Assembly: GCA_046715235.1 (NCBI GenBank)
Contig: JBKJZO010000128.1
Coordinates: forward strand, 1-17,935
Source: JBKJZO01 sp046715235
GTDB lineage: Bacteria; Actinomycetota; Actinomycetes; BP-191
Direction of reading: 5' to 3'
Length of the DNA: 17,935 nt
Shown here: positions 7,789-15,440 of the stretch, piece after piece
Numbering within the stretch: position 1 is the first letter of the stretch
How the letters are laid out: the number at the start of each line of letters is the position of its first letter
Position numbers and translations under genes: made by a program
Notes under the pieces: model-generated
Seen by the model: only the letters and a program-made list of their open reading frames with translations
The model's database searches: none
What the model was told of the DNA's origin: nothing

Positions 7789-8762
7789 TCGGCGAGCTCG
7801 AGCAAGCGCCGGTACGACGCCAGTCTGGCCGTGCTCGCAGCTCCACGAGTGACCAGGCCGTCGAGCCCGCAGTTGGCATCGGTGTGATGGTCGCAGCCGG
7901 GCAGGCACTCGAGAGCGCCCGGCTCGAGGTCCGGGAACGCATGCAGCAGCGTGTCGGGCGTGACATGCCCCAGACCGAAGGACCGGATCCCCGGGGTGTC
8001 TATCACCCAGCCGGCATCGGGTAGCGCCAGTGCGATCACCGACGAGCTGGTGTGGCTGCCTTTGCCCATCGCTGTCACGGCGCCCGTTGCGCGCGTCGCG
8101 CCCGGCACGAGCCGGTTGACCAGCGTCGACTTGCCCACACCCGATTGCCCGAAGAACACGCTGGTGCGTCCGGTAAGAAGCGCGCGCAATTCCTCGAAGC
8201 CCTGATCTCCATCGGCGCGCGACACCTTCACGGTGCGCAGTCCTAGTGGCGCGTACTCCGCGACCAGGTCGTCGGCCTCGCCCAGGTCGTGCTTGGTCAA
8301 ACAGAGCACTGGCTCGAGGTCGCCGTCGTACGCCGCGACGAGGCACCGGTCGATGAGCCGCGCCGCCGGCGGGGGATCGGCGACGGCCATCACAACGACC
8401 AGCTGCTCGGCATTGGCGACGACGATGCGCTCGACCGGGTCGGTGTCGTCGGCGGTGCGTCGAAGTACCGACGTGCGCTCGGCAACCCGCACGATCCGGG
8501 CCAGCGCGTCGGGAGCGCCGGTGATGTCCCCGACGACGTCAACGTCGTCGCCAACGACAACTGACGTGCGCCGCATCTGACCGCCGCGCATCGCGACGAC
8601 ATCGCGGTCCTCGATCCGGACGGTGAACCGCCCGCGGTCAACGGCGACGACTCGTCCGGGGATCGCAGTGTCGTGCTTGGGCTGTTGCCGGGTACGCCGT
8701 CGCGACGGGCCCGCGCGGCGCATCCTGACGTCGTCCTCGTCGAGCTCGCGGCCCGGGCTCAC
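7752..8762 (-). CDS. rsgA: Ribosome small-subunit-dependent GTPase A
   Basis: The 336-residue product is a circularly permuted GTPase that acts in late 30S subunit maturation. An OB-like N-terminal region lies at about 34-98. G4 TKHD is at 156-159, ahead of the P-loop GQSGVGKS at 205-212. The switch segment GKGSHTSS is at 233-240 with the conserved His237, and G3 DTPG is at 255-258. A zinc-binding C-terminal domain carries C286, C290, H292 and C298 in ECLPGCDHHTDANC. The GTG start overlaps the aroA stop as GTGA, so it is probably translated by coupling behind aroA; an internal ATG at 8723 is an alternative. Its 3' end overlaps the convergent DUF2087 gene. Confidence 0.95.
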   Translation of the reverse strand: MSPGRELDEDDVRMRRAGPSRRRTRQQPKHDTAIPGRVVAVDRGRFTVRIEDRDVVAMRGGQMRRTSVVVGDDVDVVGDITGAPDALARIVRVAERTSVLRRTADDTDPVERIVVANAEQLVVVMAVADPPPAARLIDRCLVAAYDGDLEPVLCLTKHDLGEADDLVAEYAPLGLRTVKVSRADGDQGFEELRALLTGRTSVFFGQSGVGKSTLVNRLVPGATRATGAVTAMGKGSHTSSSVIALALPDAGWVIDTPGIRSFGLGHVTPDTLLHAFPDLEPGALECLPGCDHHTDANCGLDGLVTRGAASTARLASYRRLLELADQSSTTVPPDRQ

Positions 8763-10042
8763 GCCGGTCGCACCAGCGCGCTCCAGCGATCGGCGAAGTC
8801 GGGCATCGTCTTGCTCGTGCAGCCGATGTCCTCGACGCGCATCCCGGGCACAACGAGTCCGAGCACGGCACCGCTCATCGCCATCCGGTGATCGTCGTAC
8901 GTGCGCCAGGTGCCGCCGCGCAGCGGCCCCGGCGTGATCACCAAGCCGTCCTCGGTCTGTCGAACCGACGCCCCGAGTCGTTCGAGTTCAGTCGCGAGCG
9001 CGTGCAGGCGGTCGGTCTCGTGCAGGCGCAAGTGCGCGACCCCGCGGATCGTCGTCGTTCCATCCGCGACGGCGGCGAGTACCGCAACGGTCGGCGTGAC
9101 CTCGCCGATCTCGTGCATGTCGGCGTCGATCGCCCGCAGCGTGGCCGGTCCGCGCGCGCTGACGCCCGCGTCGTCGTACTCGAACTCGACGCCCATTGCT
9201 TGCAGCACCTCAAAGAGCTGCTCGGTCGGTTGCACGCTCTCGCGCGGCCAGCCGTGCACGCTCACCAAGCCGGAGGTGATTGCGGCAGCGGCGAAGAAGT
9301 ACGACGCATTCGTCGCGTCGGGCTCGATCGCAACATCCCTTGCGGTGTATGCCCCGGGCTGCACGACCCACCTGTGCGGTGCGGCGTCGACCTGCCCTCC
9401 CGCGCGGCGCATCATCTCCACCGTCATCGCGATGTGCGGCGCACTCGGCACATCACCGGGAGCGCGTACGTCGACGCCGCGGCGGAAATAGGGAGCGGCG
9501 AGAAGCAGCCCTGACACCAGCTGGCTTGATTGGGCAGCGTCGACAGTGACCCTGCCGCCTTCGACCGAGCCGGTCGCCTCGACCGACAGCGGCAGGGCCC
9601 CTCGACCGTCATCCTCGATCCGCACTCCGAGCTGCTGCAGGGCCACAATGAGCGGGCGCATCGGCCGCTCGCGCATGCGCGAGTCGCCGTCGAATGTGAT
9701 CCGGCCACGGGCGAGCGCGGCCACCGGAGGTAAAAATCTCGCCGCGGTGCCGGCAAGTCCGACATCAATCGCCTTGTCGCCGCTGGCGAGCGGAGGGTTA
9801 CAGCCGGTGACGAGGAGGTCACCCTCTTCGACCAGCAGCTCGGCGCCGAGCGTGGCCAGGCCGGTCGCCATCAGGGTGCTGTCGCGGCTCAACAGCGGCC
9901 GGATGACGCGGCTTTTGCCCGGTGCCAGCGCGGCGCAGAGCAGCGCGCGGTTGGTCATCGACTTGGAGCCGGGCACGGTGACGGCGCCGACGACCGGCTC
10001 AGCGGCGTACGGCGCCGGCCACGCTTGGTCGCTATCCGTCAC
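8759..10042 (-). CDS. aroA: 3-phosphoshikimate 1-carboxyvinyltransferase (EPSP synthase)
   Basis: The product catalyses the sixth step of the shikimate pathway, joining phosphoenolpyruvate to shikimate 3-phosphate. Family motifs appear in order: VPGSKSMTNRALLCAALA near the N-terminus, LAGTAARFLPP, RMRERPMRPL, EIGEVTPTVAVLAAVADG, LRLHETDRLHAL and WRTYDDHRMAMS. I prefer the GTG start at 10042 (VTDSDQAWPAPYAAEPVVG), giving 427 residues, the usual size. The frame is open to an ATG at 10108, but the added 22 codons include ttt-ttt-cga and do not look coding, so the start is not settled. The stop overlaps rsgA as GTGA, forming an aroA-rsgA operon. It is divergent from the whiB-like gene. Confidence 0.94.
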   Translation of the reverse strand: MTDSDQAWPAPYAAEPVVGAVTVPGSKSMTNRALLCAALAPGKSRVIRPLLSRDSTLMATGLATLGAELLVEEGDLLVTGCNPPLASGDKAIDVGLAGTAARFLPPVAALARGRITFDGDSRMRERPMRPLIVALQQLGVRIEDDGRGALPLSVEATGSVEGGRVTVDAAQSSQLVSGLLLAAPYFRRGVDVRAPGDVPSAPHIAMTVEMMRRAGGQVDAAPHRWVVQPGAYTARDVAIEPDATNASYFFAAAAITSGLVSVHGWPRESVQPTEQLFEVLQAMGVEFEYDDAGVSARGPATLRAIDADMHEIGEVTPTVAVLAAVADGTTTIRGVAHLRLHETDRLHALATELERLGASVRQTEDGLVITPGPLRGGTWRTYDDHRMAMSGAVLGLVVPGMRVEDIGCTSKTMPDFADRWSALVRPA

Positions 10043-10208
10043 GAGCGCGACTCTACGAGACTGCGCGGCACGGGGGCGCGACGAAGGCGATCGAAAAAAG
10101 GTCGGCATCCACGTGTTTCGGCCTGTGGTTCCTGGGCAGGGAGAGCCCTAAGCTGTAACCGAACGTGGCGAGAGTGGCACACAGTGTGCCAACGCGCCGA
10201 ACTTCCCC

Positions 10209-10215
10209 GGAGGAG
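10209..10215 (+). promoter_or_regulatory. Shine-Dalgarno (GGAGGAG) of the whiB-like gene
   Basis: GGAGGAG lies 8 bases before the ATG at 10224, a strong and well-spaced site that supports this start. Confidence 0.7.
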
Positions 10216-10223
10216 CGTTCTCG

Positions 10224-10550
10224 ATGAGCCGGACGATGGTTCTGGCGGACGACGTGTTGCGACGCGTTCGCCGCGACCCCCGATTTCGCGCCGCAGCCGC
10301 GGGGCGAGTGCCGTCGACCGACTGGCGTAGCCGCGGCGCATGTTTGCGTTTCGACCCCGAACTGTTCTTCCCGAACGCCGCCGACGATCCGGCGCCCGCC
10401 ATGGCGGTGTGTTCGAACTGCCCCGTGCAAGCGTCCTGCCTCGCTGCCGCGCTCGACGCCGGCGAATGCGATGGCGTCTGGGGCGGCACGACGCCGTACG
10501 AGCGTCGCGTCATGGGCCGCGTCTGGCGGAGCGTGGTCGGCAGCCGCTAG
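10224..10550 (+). CDS. WhiB-like iron-sulfur transcriptional regulator
   Basis: The 108-residue product carries the four cluster-ligating Cys residues C40, C63, C66 and C72 (GAC, then CSNCPVQASC). The family's turn motif GVWGG is at 84-88, followed by the basic TTPYERRVMGRVWR stretch, thought to contact DNA or sigma factor. WhiB-like proteins are restricted to actinobacteria and their phages; they bind a 4Fe-4S cluster and work with the principal sigma factor in redox, stress or development control. The roughly 30-residue segment before the core (VLADDVLRRVRRDPRFRAAAAG) is longer than in minimal members. I cannot place it in a numbered subfamily. It is divergent from aroA with 181 bp between starts. 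Confidence 0.93.
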   Translation: MSRTMVLADDVLRRVRRDPRFRAAAAGRVPSTDWRSRGACLRFDPELFFPNAADDPAPAMAVCSNCPVQASCLAAALDAGECDGVWGGTTPYERRVMGRVWRSVVGSR

Positions 10551-10584
10551 CGCGAAAGACCGCACCCGGGTCCTCCTCTGACCC

Positions 10585-10613
10585 AATCCCCGCACTGCGC
10601 ACCCGGGGGGATT
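10585..10613 (+). terminator. Candidate terminator of the whiB-like gene
   Basis: AATCCCC at 10585-10591 pairs with GGGGATT at 10607-10613 and is followed by a single extra T. The loop is 15 nt and there is no real T-run, so the call is weak. Confidence 0.3.
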
Positions 10614-10804
10614 TCGCCGTGCCTCGGCCGAGCGCGCGCCGCTGCCGCATCGCCTGCACCACCCGCCTCCGCCTCATCTATTCGGGCGATCGCCGTTCAC
10701 CCGGATAGCACAGCGGGTGTACTCCACCGCGTCACCTGATTGCAGTAGCACCGCTGGGCCGACCGGATGACATTCGGTCCTGCTTCGTCTCGCAACCTTC
10801 ATCC

Positions 10805-10922
10805 GCCCTTGGGCGAGCCCGATCTAAGCCAGGTCACCAAAGCCTGGCGAAACACCAAGTCGGGCCGCACCCGGTGACCTTCGCCGCCAACACACCCGCC
10901 CGGGTTGGAAGGTCGTATTCGG
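10805..10922 (+). promoter_or_regulatory. Leader of the first GH18 gene with nested inverted repeats
   Basis: GCCCGA (10817-10822) pairs with TCGGGC (10860-10865), enclosing CCAGG (10829-10833)/CCTGG (10843-10847). GGTCACC (10832-10838), which overlaps the inner hairpin, is exactly complementary to GGTGACC (10873-10879), allowing a pseudoknot or an alternative fold. The leader ends in GGAAGG (10907-10912), 10 nt before the ATG, the same ribosome-binding layout as in the second GH18 gene. The part GCGAAACACCAAGTCGG resembles a block in the other two leaders. Regulation by RNA folding is inference. Confidence 0.35.
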
Positions 10923-13232
10923 ATGAGTTTCGCATCGCCCCGCATTTCCCCGTCGATCAGGCGTGCAAACGCCTATAGAGCTGCTACGGCAGCCACCGCG
11001 CTGACGGCAATGGCAGCAGTAGCAGTGGCCGTCGCGGCACCCTCCATCGCTGCCAGGGCGCGCGCCAGCGCTCGAACCAGCAACGGAGTGGTCGCCCTCT
11101 ACACGTTCGACGAGGGGGCTGGGACCGTCGTACGCGACCGCTCCGGATACGGAACTCCGCTGAACCTCACGATCTCCTCGCCGACCAAGACCCGCTGGGT
11201 CGCCGGTGGGCTCGACGTCGTCAGCCCGACGCTGGTCGCTTCCCCCGGCGCCGCGACCAAGGTCAACAAGGCCGTCAAGGCAACCGGACAGGTCACGGTC
11301 GAAGCGTGGGTCAAGCCCGCAGCCGCGAGCGCCGGCCCCGCGCGCATCGTCTCCCTCGGAGGCAGCACCGGAGTCAACGCGGCTCTGGACCAGGGGTCGC
11401 CGACCTACCGGGCGGATGACGCTTTCACTTCGCGGATGCGCACGACATCGACGAACGGCGGCGGGGCTGCACTGAGCAGCTGGTACGGCGCTACCAACGG
11501 ACTGCAGCACATCGTTTACACGCGCACCACCGGCGGCTCCCAGCGGCTCTACGTGAACGGCCGGCTCAGGGACTCGTCGACGCTTCGTGGCGGTCTGAGC
11601 AACTGGGCCGACACGTACCGCCTCGGCGTTGGCGGCGACATCGGCAGCTCCAAGCCGTGGCTTGGCAGCTTCCGCCTGATGGCCGTCTACAAGCGCGCTC
11701 TCTCGTCGACCGAGGTCGGCGCGAACTACGCCGCAGGCGCTGAACTGCCGGCCGCGCCTGCTGCGCCGGCTCCGACGACAGCTCCGGCTCCGGCACCGAC
11801 GACTGCTGCGCCGGCACCGACCACCGCTCCGGCACCGGCACCGGCACCGTCAACCACCACCGCGCCTCCGGTCGCCGCGCCCGCCGTACTCACGGCGCCG
11901 GGAGCTCCCGGCGCGATCGTCACCGTGACCACCACGAACACGATGGCCCTCGACTGGTCCGCTCCGGCCCACACCGGCGGAAGCCCCGTCAGCGGCTACT
12001 ACTTCTACGCCTTCGAGCCCGGTGCGACCCCGGCCGCACCCGGTCCCGGAGTCTTCAGCCCCGAGTGGGTCTCCGACCTGTACGCGACGGGGTCGGCGCC
12101 CGACCCGTTCGTCTTCACCAACATGCGGGCCGGCACGTCGTACCGCATCGGAGTCGCCGCGGTGAACGCGAACGGCACGGGCACGAAGGCAACCGTGACG
12201 ACAAACACGGCGAGTGCCCCGGCACCGGCTCCCACGACGGTCCCGGCACCGGCACCGGCTCCGACCACGCCGCCGGCACCGGCTCCGACCACACCTCCGG
12301 CACCGGCTCCGACGACGGCGCCCGCGCCGAGCCCCGGCACCAACGGGCTGCCTGCCGGCAAGATCGTCGGTGGCTACCTGACCTCATGGGAGGGCCGCTC
12401 GACGCTGCGTCAGGTCGTGGACAACACGAACTACAACCTGATCTACGCCTCGTTTGCGATCGGAACTCCCGGCGCAGGCGGCACCTTGCGGATGGACCCA
12501 CTGCCGGGCACGTCGTCGCCGGCGCAGGCCAAGTCCGAGATCGCCCACGCCAACAGCAGGGGCCGGAAGGTCATCGTCTCCGTCGGTGGCTACTTCGACT
12601 ACGGCTACGGCAGCAGCCCGCAGTCCGGCTACAACCTGAGCTCCGCCTCATCCCAGGCCCAGTTCATGGCCTCGATGCGCGACTACCGCAACAACTGGGG
12701 CTTCAACGGAATGGACTGGGACCTCGAGCACGGCAACCGGCCCGACATCGCCGGCATCATCGAGGTCAGCAAGCAGATGCGTCTCGAGTTCGGCAACGAC
12801 TTCATCATCGCCGCCGCGCCCGGCCCTAACCTGTCGACCTGGATCCAGTGGGGCCAGCAGATGGACTCGTGGGCGGCCTCGCGTGGCGTCAACTCCTTCG
12901 ACCTGATCGGCGAGCAGATCTACGACCAGGGCTTGTCGGAGGCCAGCTACCGCACGACGATCGTGTCCCGCATGCGGGCCGTCGCGAACACGTTCGGTGC
13001 GTCGCGGACGATGCTCGGCAACAAGTACAAGAACGACTCGGGTTCGTCGCTCGCCGACCCGGCGAACGGGTTCGTCGACATCGCCACAACCAAGGCGGCG
13101 CTGGCCGAGCTGCGCGCGTCCGGCGTCAACATCCGCGGGTCGTACCTGTGGACCATCCAGGCTGACTCCGACACCGGCTACACGTGGGCGTCGAGTTCCG
13201 GCGTGGGAGGGGACATCCTGGCTCATCCGTAA
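10923..13232 (+). CDS. Secreted LamG-FN3-GH18 multidomain glycoside hydrolase (paralog 1)
   Basis: The 769-residue product has a signal peptide (hydrophobic ATALTAMAAVAVAVAAPSIA, cleavage probably near ARASA). A LamG/concanavalin-like domain lies at about 54-272 (GVVALYTFDEGAGTVVRD.., VEAWVKPA.., RLYVNGRLRD). An Ala/Pro/Thr linker (277-320) leads to a fibronectin type III domain (about 325-428: PGAPGAIVTVTTTNTMALDWSAP.., YRIGVAAVNANGTG). A second linker (431-471) precedes a GH18-type barrel (478-769). In the barrel, SVGG is at 553-556, NGMDWDLE at 595-602 with the candidate acid Glu602, and EQIYDQ around Y667/D668. GH18 enzymes cut beta-1,4-GlcNAc bonds in chitin or related glycans; the first Asp of the DxxDxDxE motif is Asn here. 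TTG at 10905 is an in-frame alternative start, but ATG at 10923 has GGAAGG at 10 nt. Confidence 0.85.
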   Translation: MSFASPRISPSIRRANAYRAATAATALTAMAAVAVAVAAPSIAARARASARTSNGVVALYTFDEGAGTVVRDRSGYGTPLNLTISSPTKTRWVAGGLDVVSPTLVASPGAATKVNKAVKATGQVTVEAWVKPAAASAGPARIVSLGGSTGVNAALDQGSPTYRADDAFTSRMRTTSTNGGGAALSSWYGATNGLQHIVYTRTTGGSQRLYVNGRLRDSSTLRGGLSNWADTYRLGVGGDIGSSKPWLGSFRLMAVYKRALSSTEVGANYAAGAELPAAPAAPAPTTAPAPAPTTAAPAPTTAPAPAPAPSTTTAPPVAAPAVLTAPGAPGAIVTVTTTNTMALDWSAPAHTGGSPVSGYYFYAFEPGATPAAPGPGVFSPEWVSDLYATGSAPDPFVFTNMRAGTSYRIGVAAVNANGTGTKATVTTNTASAPAPAPTTVPAPAPAPTTPPAPAPTTPPAPAPTTAPAPSPGTNGLPAGKIVGGYLTSWEGRSTLRQVVDNTNYNLIYASFAIGTPGAGGTLRMDPLPGTSSPAQAKSEIAHANSRGRKVIVSVGGYFDYGYGSSPQSGYNLSSASSQAQFMASMRDYRNNWGFNGMDWDLEHGNRPDIAGIIEVSKQMRLEFGNDFIIAAAPGPNLSTWIQWGQQMDSWAASRGVNSFDLIGEQIYDQGLSEASYRTTIVSRMRAVANTFGASRTMLGNKYKNDSGSSLADPANGFVDIATTKAALAELRASGVNIRGSYLWTIQADSDTGYTWASSSGVGGDILAHP
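11751..11876 (+). repeat. Ala/Pro/Thr-rich linker-coding repeat, first linker of paralog 1
   Basis: Imperfect repeats of ccg-gca-ccg and ccg-acg-acg type codons encode runs of APAP and APTT. This is a flexible, probably extended and possibly glycosylated spacer between the LamG and FN3 domains. Confidence 0.7.
12213..12335 (+). repeat. Ala/Pro/Thr-rich linker-coding repeat, second linker of paralog 1
   Basis: Repeats of the unit ccg-gca-ccg-gct-ccg-acc-acg encode PAPAPTT units between the FN3 domain and the GH18 barrel. Confidence 0.7.
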
Positions 13233-13253
13233 CAGCTGGCTCATCCGTAACAG
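13218..13253 (+). repeat. 18-bp perfect tandem duplication spanning the stop codon of paralog 1
   Basis: CTGGCTCATCCGTAACAG occurs at 13218-13235 and again directly at 13236-13253. The first copy contains the last codons and the TAA stop; the second lies just after it. It gives a GTAACA direct repeat 18 bp apart. Confidence 0.9.
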
Positions 13254-13266
13254 TAGAACCGCGTCG

Positions 13267-13305
13267 AACAGGCCGGGTGGACCTCACGGTCCGCCCGGCC
13301 TGTTT
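13267..13305 (+). terminator. Rho-independent terminator of paralog 1
   Basis: AACAGGCCGGGTGGACC (13267-13283) pairs with GGTCCGCCCGGCCTGTT (13288-13304) across a TCAC loop, with a single G-U pair, followed by T. This is a 17-bp GC-rich stem 35 bp after the stop codon. Confidence 0.85.
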
Positions 13306-13319
13306 CCGTGTTACCCGCC

Positions 13320-13332
13320 AGAACGTCGTTCT
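13320..13332. promoter_or_regulatory. 13-bp palindrome upstream of paralog 2
   Basis: AGAACGTCGTTCT has 6-bp arms around one central base. The same palindrome with only the central base changed occurs upstream of paralog 3. It begins 15 bases after the preceding terminator, where a promoter for paralog 2 would be expected, and looks like an operator for a dimeric regulator. Confidence 0.4.
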
Positions 13333-13343
13333 GAAGCGTCCCA

Positions 13344-13361
13344 GCACCACGCGCGTGGTGC
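13344..13361. promoter_or_regulatory. Perfect 18-bp palindrome upstream of paralog 2
   Basis: GCACCACGCGCGTGGTGC is self-complementary over its full length and lies between the 13-bp palindrome and the conserved leader. The matching stretch before paralog 3 keeps only parts of it (ACGCGTGCGC), so it is either specific to paralog 2 or incidental. Confidence 0.3.
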
Positions 13362-13370
13362 GCATGCCAC

Positions 13371-13524
13371 TAGGCCGAACAGGTGTAACGAACATCCCTC
13401 TTTGGCCCAGAACGCTTCACCCCGCAGGCCTAAAACCCGAAACCCCCATAGTTGCCGACGCCGCCCAACCAGGCGCGTGAGGTAGCCGTCCGAAGAACGC
13501 CCTCGCTCGGAAGGTGGTCCCCAG
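13371..13524 (+). promoter_or_regulatory. Conserved 5' leader of paralog 2, candidate structured RNA
   Basis: This 154-bp stretch shares ordered blocks with the leader of paralog 3: TAGGCCGAAC, GGCCCA, CGCTTCACCCC, GGCCTAA, CCCGAAACCCC, ATAGTTGCCG, CGCCGCCC, CCGAAGAA and CTCGGAAGGT. GGCC at 13404-13407 pairs with GGCC at 13427-13430 and, past a bulged T, TTT (13401-13403) with AAA (13432-13434). TAGGCC at 13371-13376 can pair with GGCCTA at 13427-13432 instead. The leader ends in GGAAGG (13509-13514), 10 nt before the GTG. No known riboswitch class is recognised. Confidence 0.4.
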
Positions 13525-15426
13525 GTGGAGTGCACCAAGTCTCGCGCTACGAACGCTAGAGCTCGTCTGGCCGCAACCGCGGTCGCCCTCTTCGCGCTAG
13601 TTGCAACAGTGGTCCTCGCCGTCGCTGGACCAAACGCCAACGCGACGCAAGGCGTGACCAAGGGGCTTGTGTCCCTCTACTCGTTCAACGAAGGCTCGGG
13701 CTCCGTGGTGCGTGACGTGTCCGGCGTCGGCGCGCCGAGCAACCTGCGCATCGTCGCGCCGTCCGCCACCAAGTGGGTGCGCGGCGGCATCGACCTCGTG
13801 CGGCCCACGCTGATCACCTCATCCGGTACAGCCGCGAAGATCACGAATGCTGTCAAGCGCAGCAACCAGTTCACGATCGAGGCGTGGGTGAAGCCGGCGG
13901 CTCAGGTGCAGAAAGGCCCCGCGCGCATTCTCTCGCTCGCCGGTGGCTCCACCGGCACCAACCACGCGCTGATCCAGGGCTCGCGCACCGGTGCTTCGGC
14001 CCCCGCCTTCACCGCCAGGACCCGCACGACGGCAACGGCCAAGTGGGGCGCGACGCTCCAGACCGAAAAGATCGCTTCGACCAAGCTCACCCACATCGTG
14101 TTCACCCGTGACGCGGCCGGCGTGCAGCGGCTGTACGTCGACGGCAAGCTCCGCAGCACTAGCAAGGTCACCGGCGCCCTCGGCAACTGGGACTCGTCGT
14201 ACCGGTTGGCCCTCGGCGGCGAGTTCGGGCGTAGTCGGTTCTGGCTCGGCAGCTACCGCCTGGTCGCCCTCTACGCGCGGGCGCTGACGCCGGCCGAGGT
14301 CAGGAACAACCTCGTCGCCGGTGCCGAGCGGAAGGCTCCCACTAAGGCTGCACGCCGGACGGCGACGACCGCTCGTAAGCTCCCCCCGCCCGCCAAGCAG
14401 CCAGCCGCTGCACCAGCACCCGCACCGACGCCCAAACCGGCACCCGCTCCAGCACCTGCACCAGCACCGGCACCCGCACCAGCACCCGCACCAGCACCTG
14501 CGGTTGCGGCGGCGCCTGCTCCGGCCACCGGCACGAGTGGTCTACCTGCGGGCAAGATCGTGGGTGGTTACCTGACGACGTGGGAGTCACGTTCGACGCT
14601 GCGGCAGGTCGTCGATAACACGAACTACAACCTGATCTACACGGCGTTCGCGATCGGGTCCCCGGGTGGTGGTGGCACGCTGCGGCTGGACCCGTTGCCG
14701 GGTACGTCGTCGGCTGCTCAGGTGAAGTCCGAGATCGCCTACGCGAACACCAGGGGCAAAAAGGTCATCATCTCGGTCGGTGGCTACTTCGACTACGGCT
14801 ACGGAAGCAGCCCGCAGCACGGGTACAACCTGAGCTCGGTGAGCAACCAGGCGCAGTTCATGGCCTCGATGCGGGACTACCGCAACAATTGGGGTTTCAA
14901 CGGAATGGACTGGGACCTCGAGCACGGCAACCGTTCCGACATGGCCGGCATCATCGCGGTGAGCAAGCAGATGCGTGCCGAGTTCGGTGACGGATTCATC
15001 ATCGCCGCCGCACCCGGACCCAACCTGTCGACCTGGATCAACTGGGGCCAGGAGATGGACTCGTGGGCGCGTGCTGAGGGCCGCAACTCGTTCGACCTGA
15101 TCGGTGAGCAGATCTACGACCAGGGCCTGTCCGAGTCGGCCGCGCGCAGCACCATCGTCTCGCGTATGACGGCCGTGGCGAACATCTTCGGAGCGTCGCG
15201 GACGGCACTGGGCAACAAGTACAAGAACGACGCCGGAGCCTCCCTCGACGACCCGGCCAACGGCTTCGTGGACATCTCGACGACGAAGGCGGCTCTGGCC
15301 GACCTGCGGGCGGCGGGCAAGAACATCCGCGGCGCGTACCTATGGACGATCCAGGCGGACTCGGATGCCGCCTACTCGTGGCAGGCGAGCAGCGGGGTAG
15401 GCGGAGACCTTCTGGCCCATCCGTAA
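13525..15426 (+). CDS. Secreted LamG-GH18 glycoside hydrolase (paralog 2)
   Basis: The 633-residue product has a signal peptide (LAATAVALFALVATVVLAVAG, cleavage probably after ANA at 38-40) and a LamG domain at about 43-265 (LVSLYSFNEGSGSVVRDVSG.., FTIEAWVKPAA.., QRLYVDGKLR). A basic then Ala/Pro linker (268-336) leads to a GH18-type barrel (344-633). The barrel carries SVGG (417-420), NGMDWDLE (459-466, candidate acid Glu466), EQIYDQ around 528-533 and the late AYLWTIQAD strand. The barrel is close to that of paralog 1 throughout, whereas the LamG domain is close to that of paralog 3; the FN3 domain is absent. There is no sortase motif or C-terminal anchor, so it is probably released or held by the LamG domain. 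The start is GTG with GGAAGG at 10 nt. Chitin-type substrates are inferred from the family only. Confidence 0.86.
   Translation: MECTKSRATNARARLAATAVALFALVATVVLAVAGPNANATQGVTKGLVSLYSFNEGSGSVVRDVSGVGAPSNLRIVAPSATKWVRGGIDLVRPTLITSSGTAAKITNAVKRSNQFTIEAWVKPAAQVQKGPARILSLAGGSTGTNHALIQGSRTGASAPAFTARTRTTATAKWGATLQTEKIASTKLTHIVFTRDAAGVQRLYVDGKLRSTSKVTGALGNWDSSYRLALGGEFGRSRFWLGSYRLVALYARALTPAEVRNNLVAGAERKAPTKAARRTATTARKLPPPAKQPAAAPAPAPTPKPAPAPAPAPAPAPAPAPAPAPAVAAAPAPATGTSGLPAGKIVGGYLTTWESRSTLRQVVDNTNYNLIYTAFAIGSPGGGGTLRLDPLPGTSSAAQVKSEIAYANTRGKKVIISVGGYFDYGYGSSPQHGYNLSSVSNQAQFMASMRDYRNNWGFNGMDWDLEHGNRSDMAGIIAVSKQMRAEFGDGFIIAAAPGPNLSTWINWGQEMDSWARAEGRNSFDLIGEQIYDQGLSESAARSTIVSRMTAVANIFGASRTALGNKYKNDAGASLDDPANGFVDISTTKAALADLRAAGKNIRGAYLWTIQADSDAAYSWQASSGVGGDLLAHP
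13930..14129 (+). repeat. Near-identical DNA tract shared with paralog 3 (copy A)
   Basis: At a constant offset of 2281 bp to 16211-16410 there are exact matches of 53 bp (13930-13982), 73 bp (14018-14090) and 29 bp (14101-14129), including silent positions. This points to recent duplication or gene conversion of the LamG segment. Confidence 0.9.
14407..14523 (+). repeat. Ala/Pro linker-coding hexanucleotide repeat of paralog 2
   Basis: Tandem gca-ccc / gca-cca / gca-ccg codon pairs encode an almost unbroken (AP)n run at residues 295-333. It is likely to vary in length between strains by slippage. Confidence 0.75.
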
Positions 15427-15440
15427 CAGCCGCCCCACAT

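Larger units (their letters stand above)
10551..10922. other. Intergenic region between the whiB-like gene and the first GH18 gene
   Basis: No gene is supported in these 372 bp. They hold a weak terminator-like hairpin just after the whiB-like gene, an imperfect inverted repeat (GTTCACCCG at 10695-10703 with CGGGTGTAC at 10714-10722, one mismatch) and the structured-looking leader of the first GH18 gene, described separately. Confidence 0.5.

Noticed and set aside
7264..8346. 360-aa open frame on the - strand over the DUF2087 and rsgA genes
   Set aside because: It covers two recognised genes in another frame and lacks family features.
10805..10922. DasR (dre) operator controlling chitinase genes
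   Set aside because: No ACTGGTCTAGACCAGT-like site is visible upstream of any of the three genes; CCAGGTCACCAAAGCCTGG is a hairpin but does not match.
13320..13332. LexA/SOS box
   Set aside because: The arms GAAC/GTTC are present but spaced by 3 instead of 4 bases, and the neighbouring genes are not DNA-repair genes.
13371..13524. c-di-AMP (ydaO-type) riboswitch before the hydrolase genes
   Set aside because: Gene type and position fit, and fragments such as GCCGAATCC and GGAAGG occur, but the conserved core (GGGGTnAAT and the CAGCTAACC segment) is not found in order in any of the three leaders.
14407..14523. Possible CRISPR-like or minisatellite array
   Set aside because: The repeat is an in-frame Ala/Pro linker with 6-bp periodicity and no spacers. 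No CRISPR array, tRNA, rRNA or insertion sequence was seen in the window.
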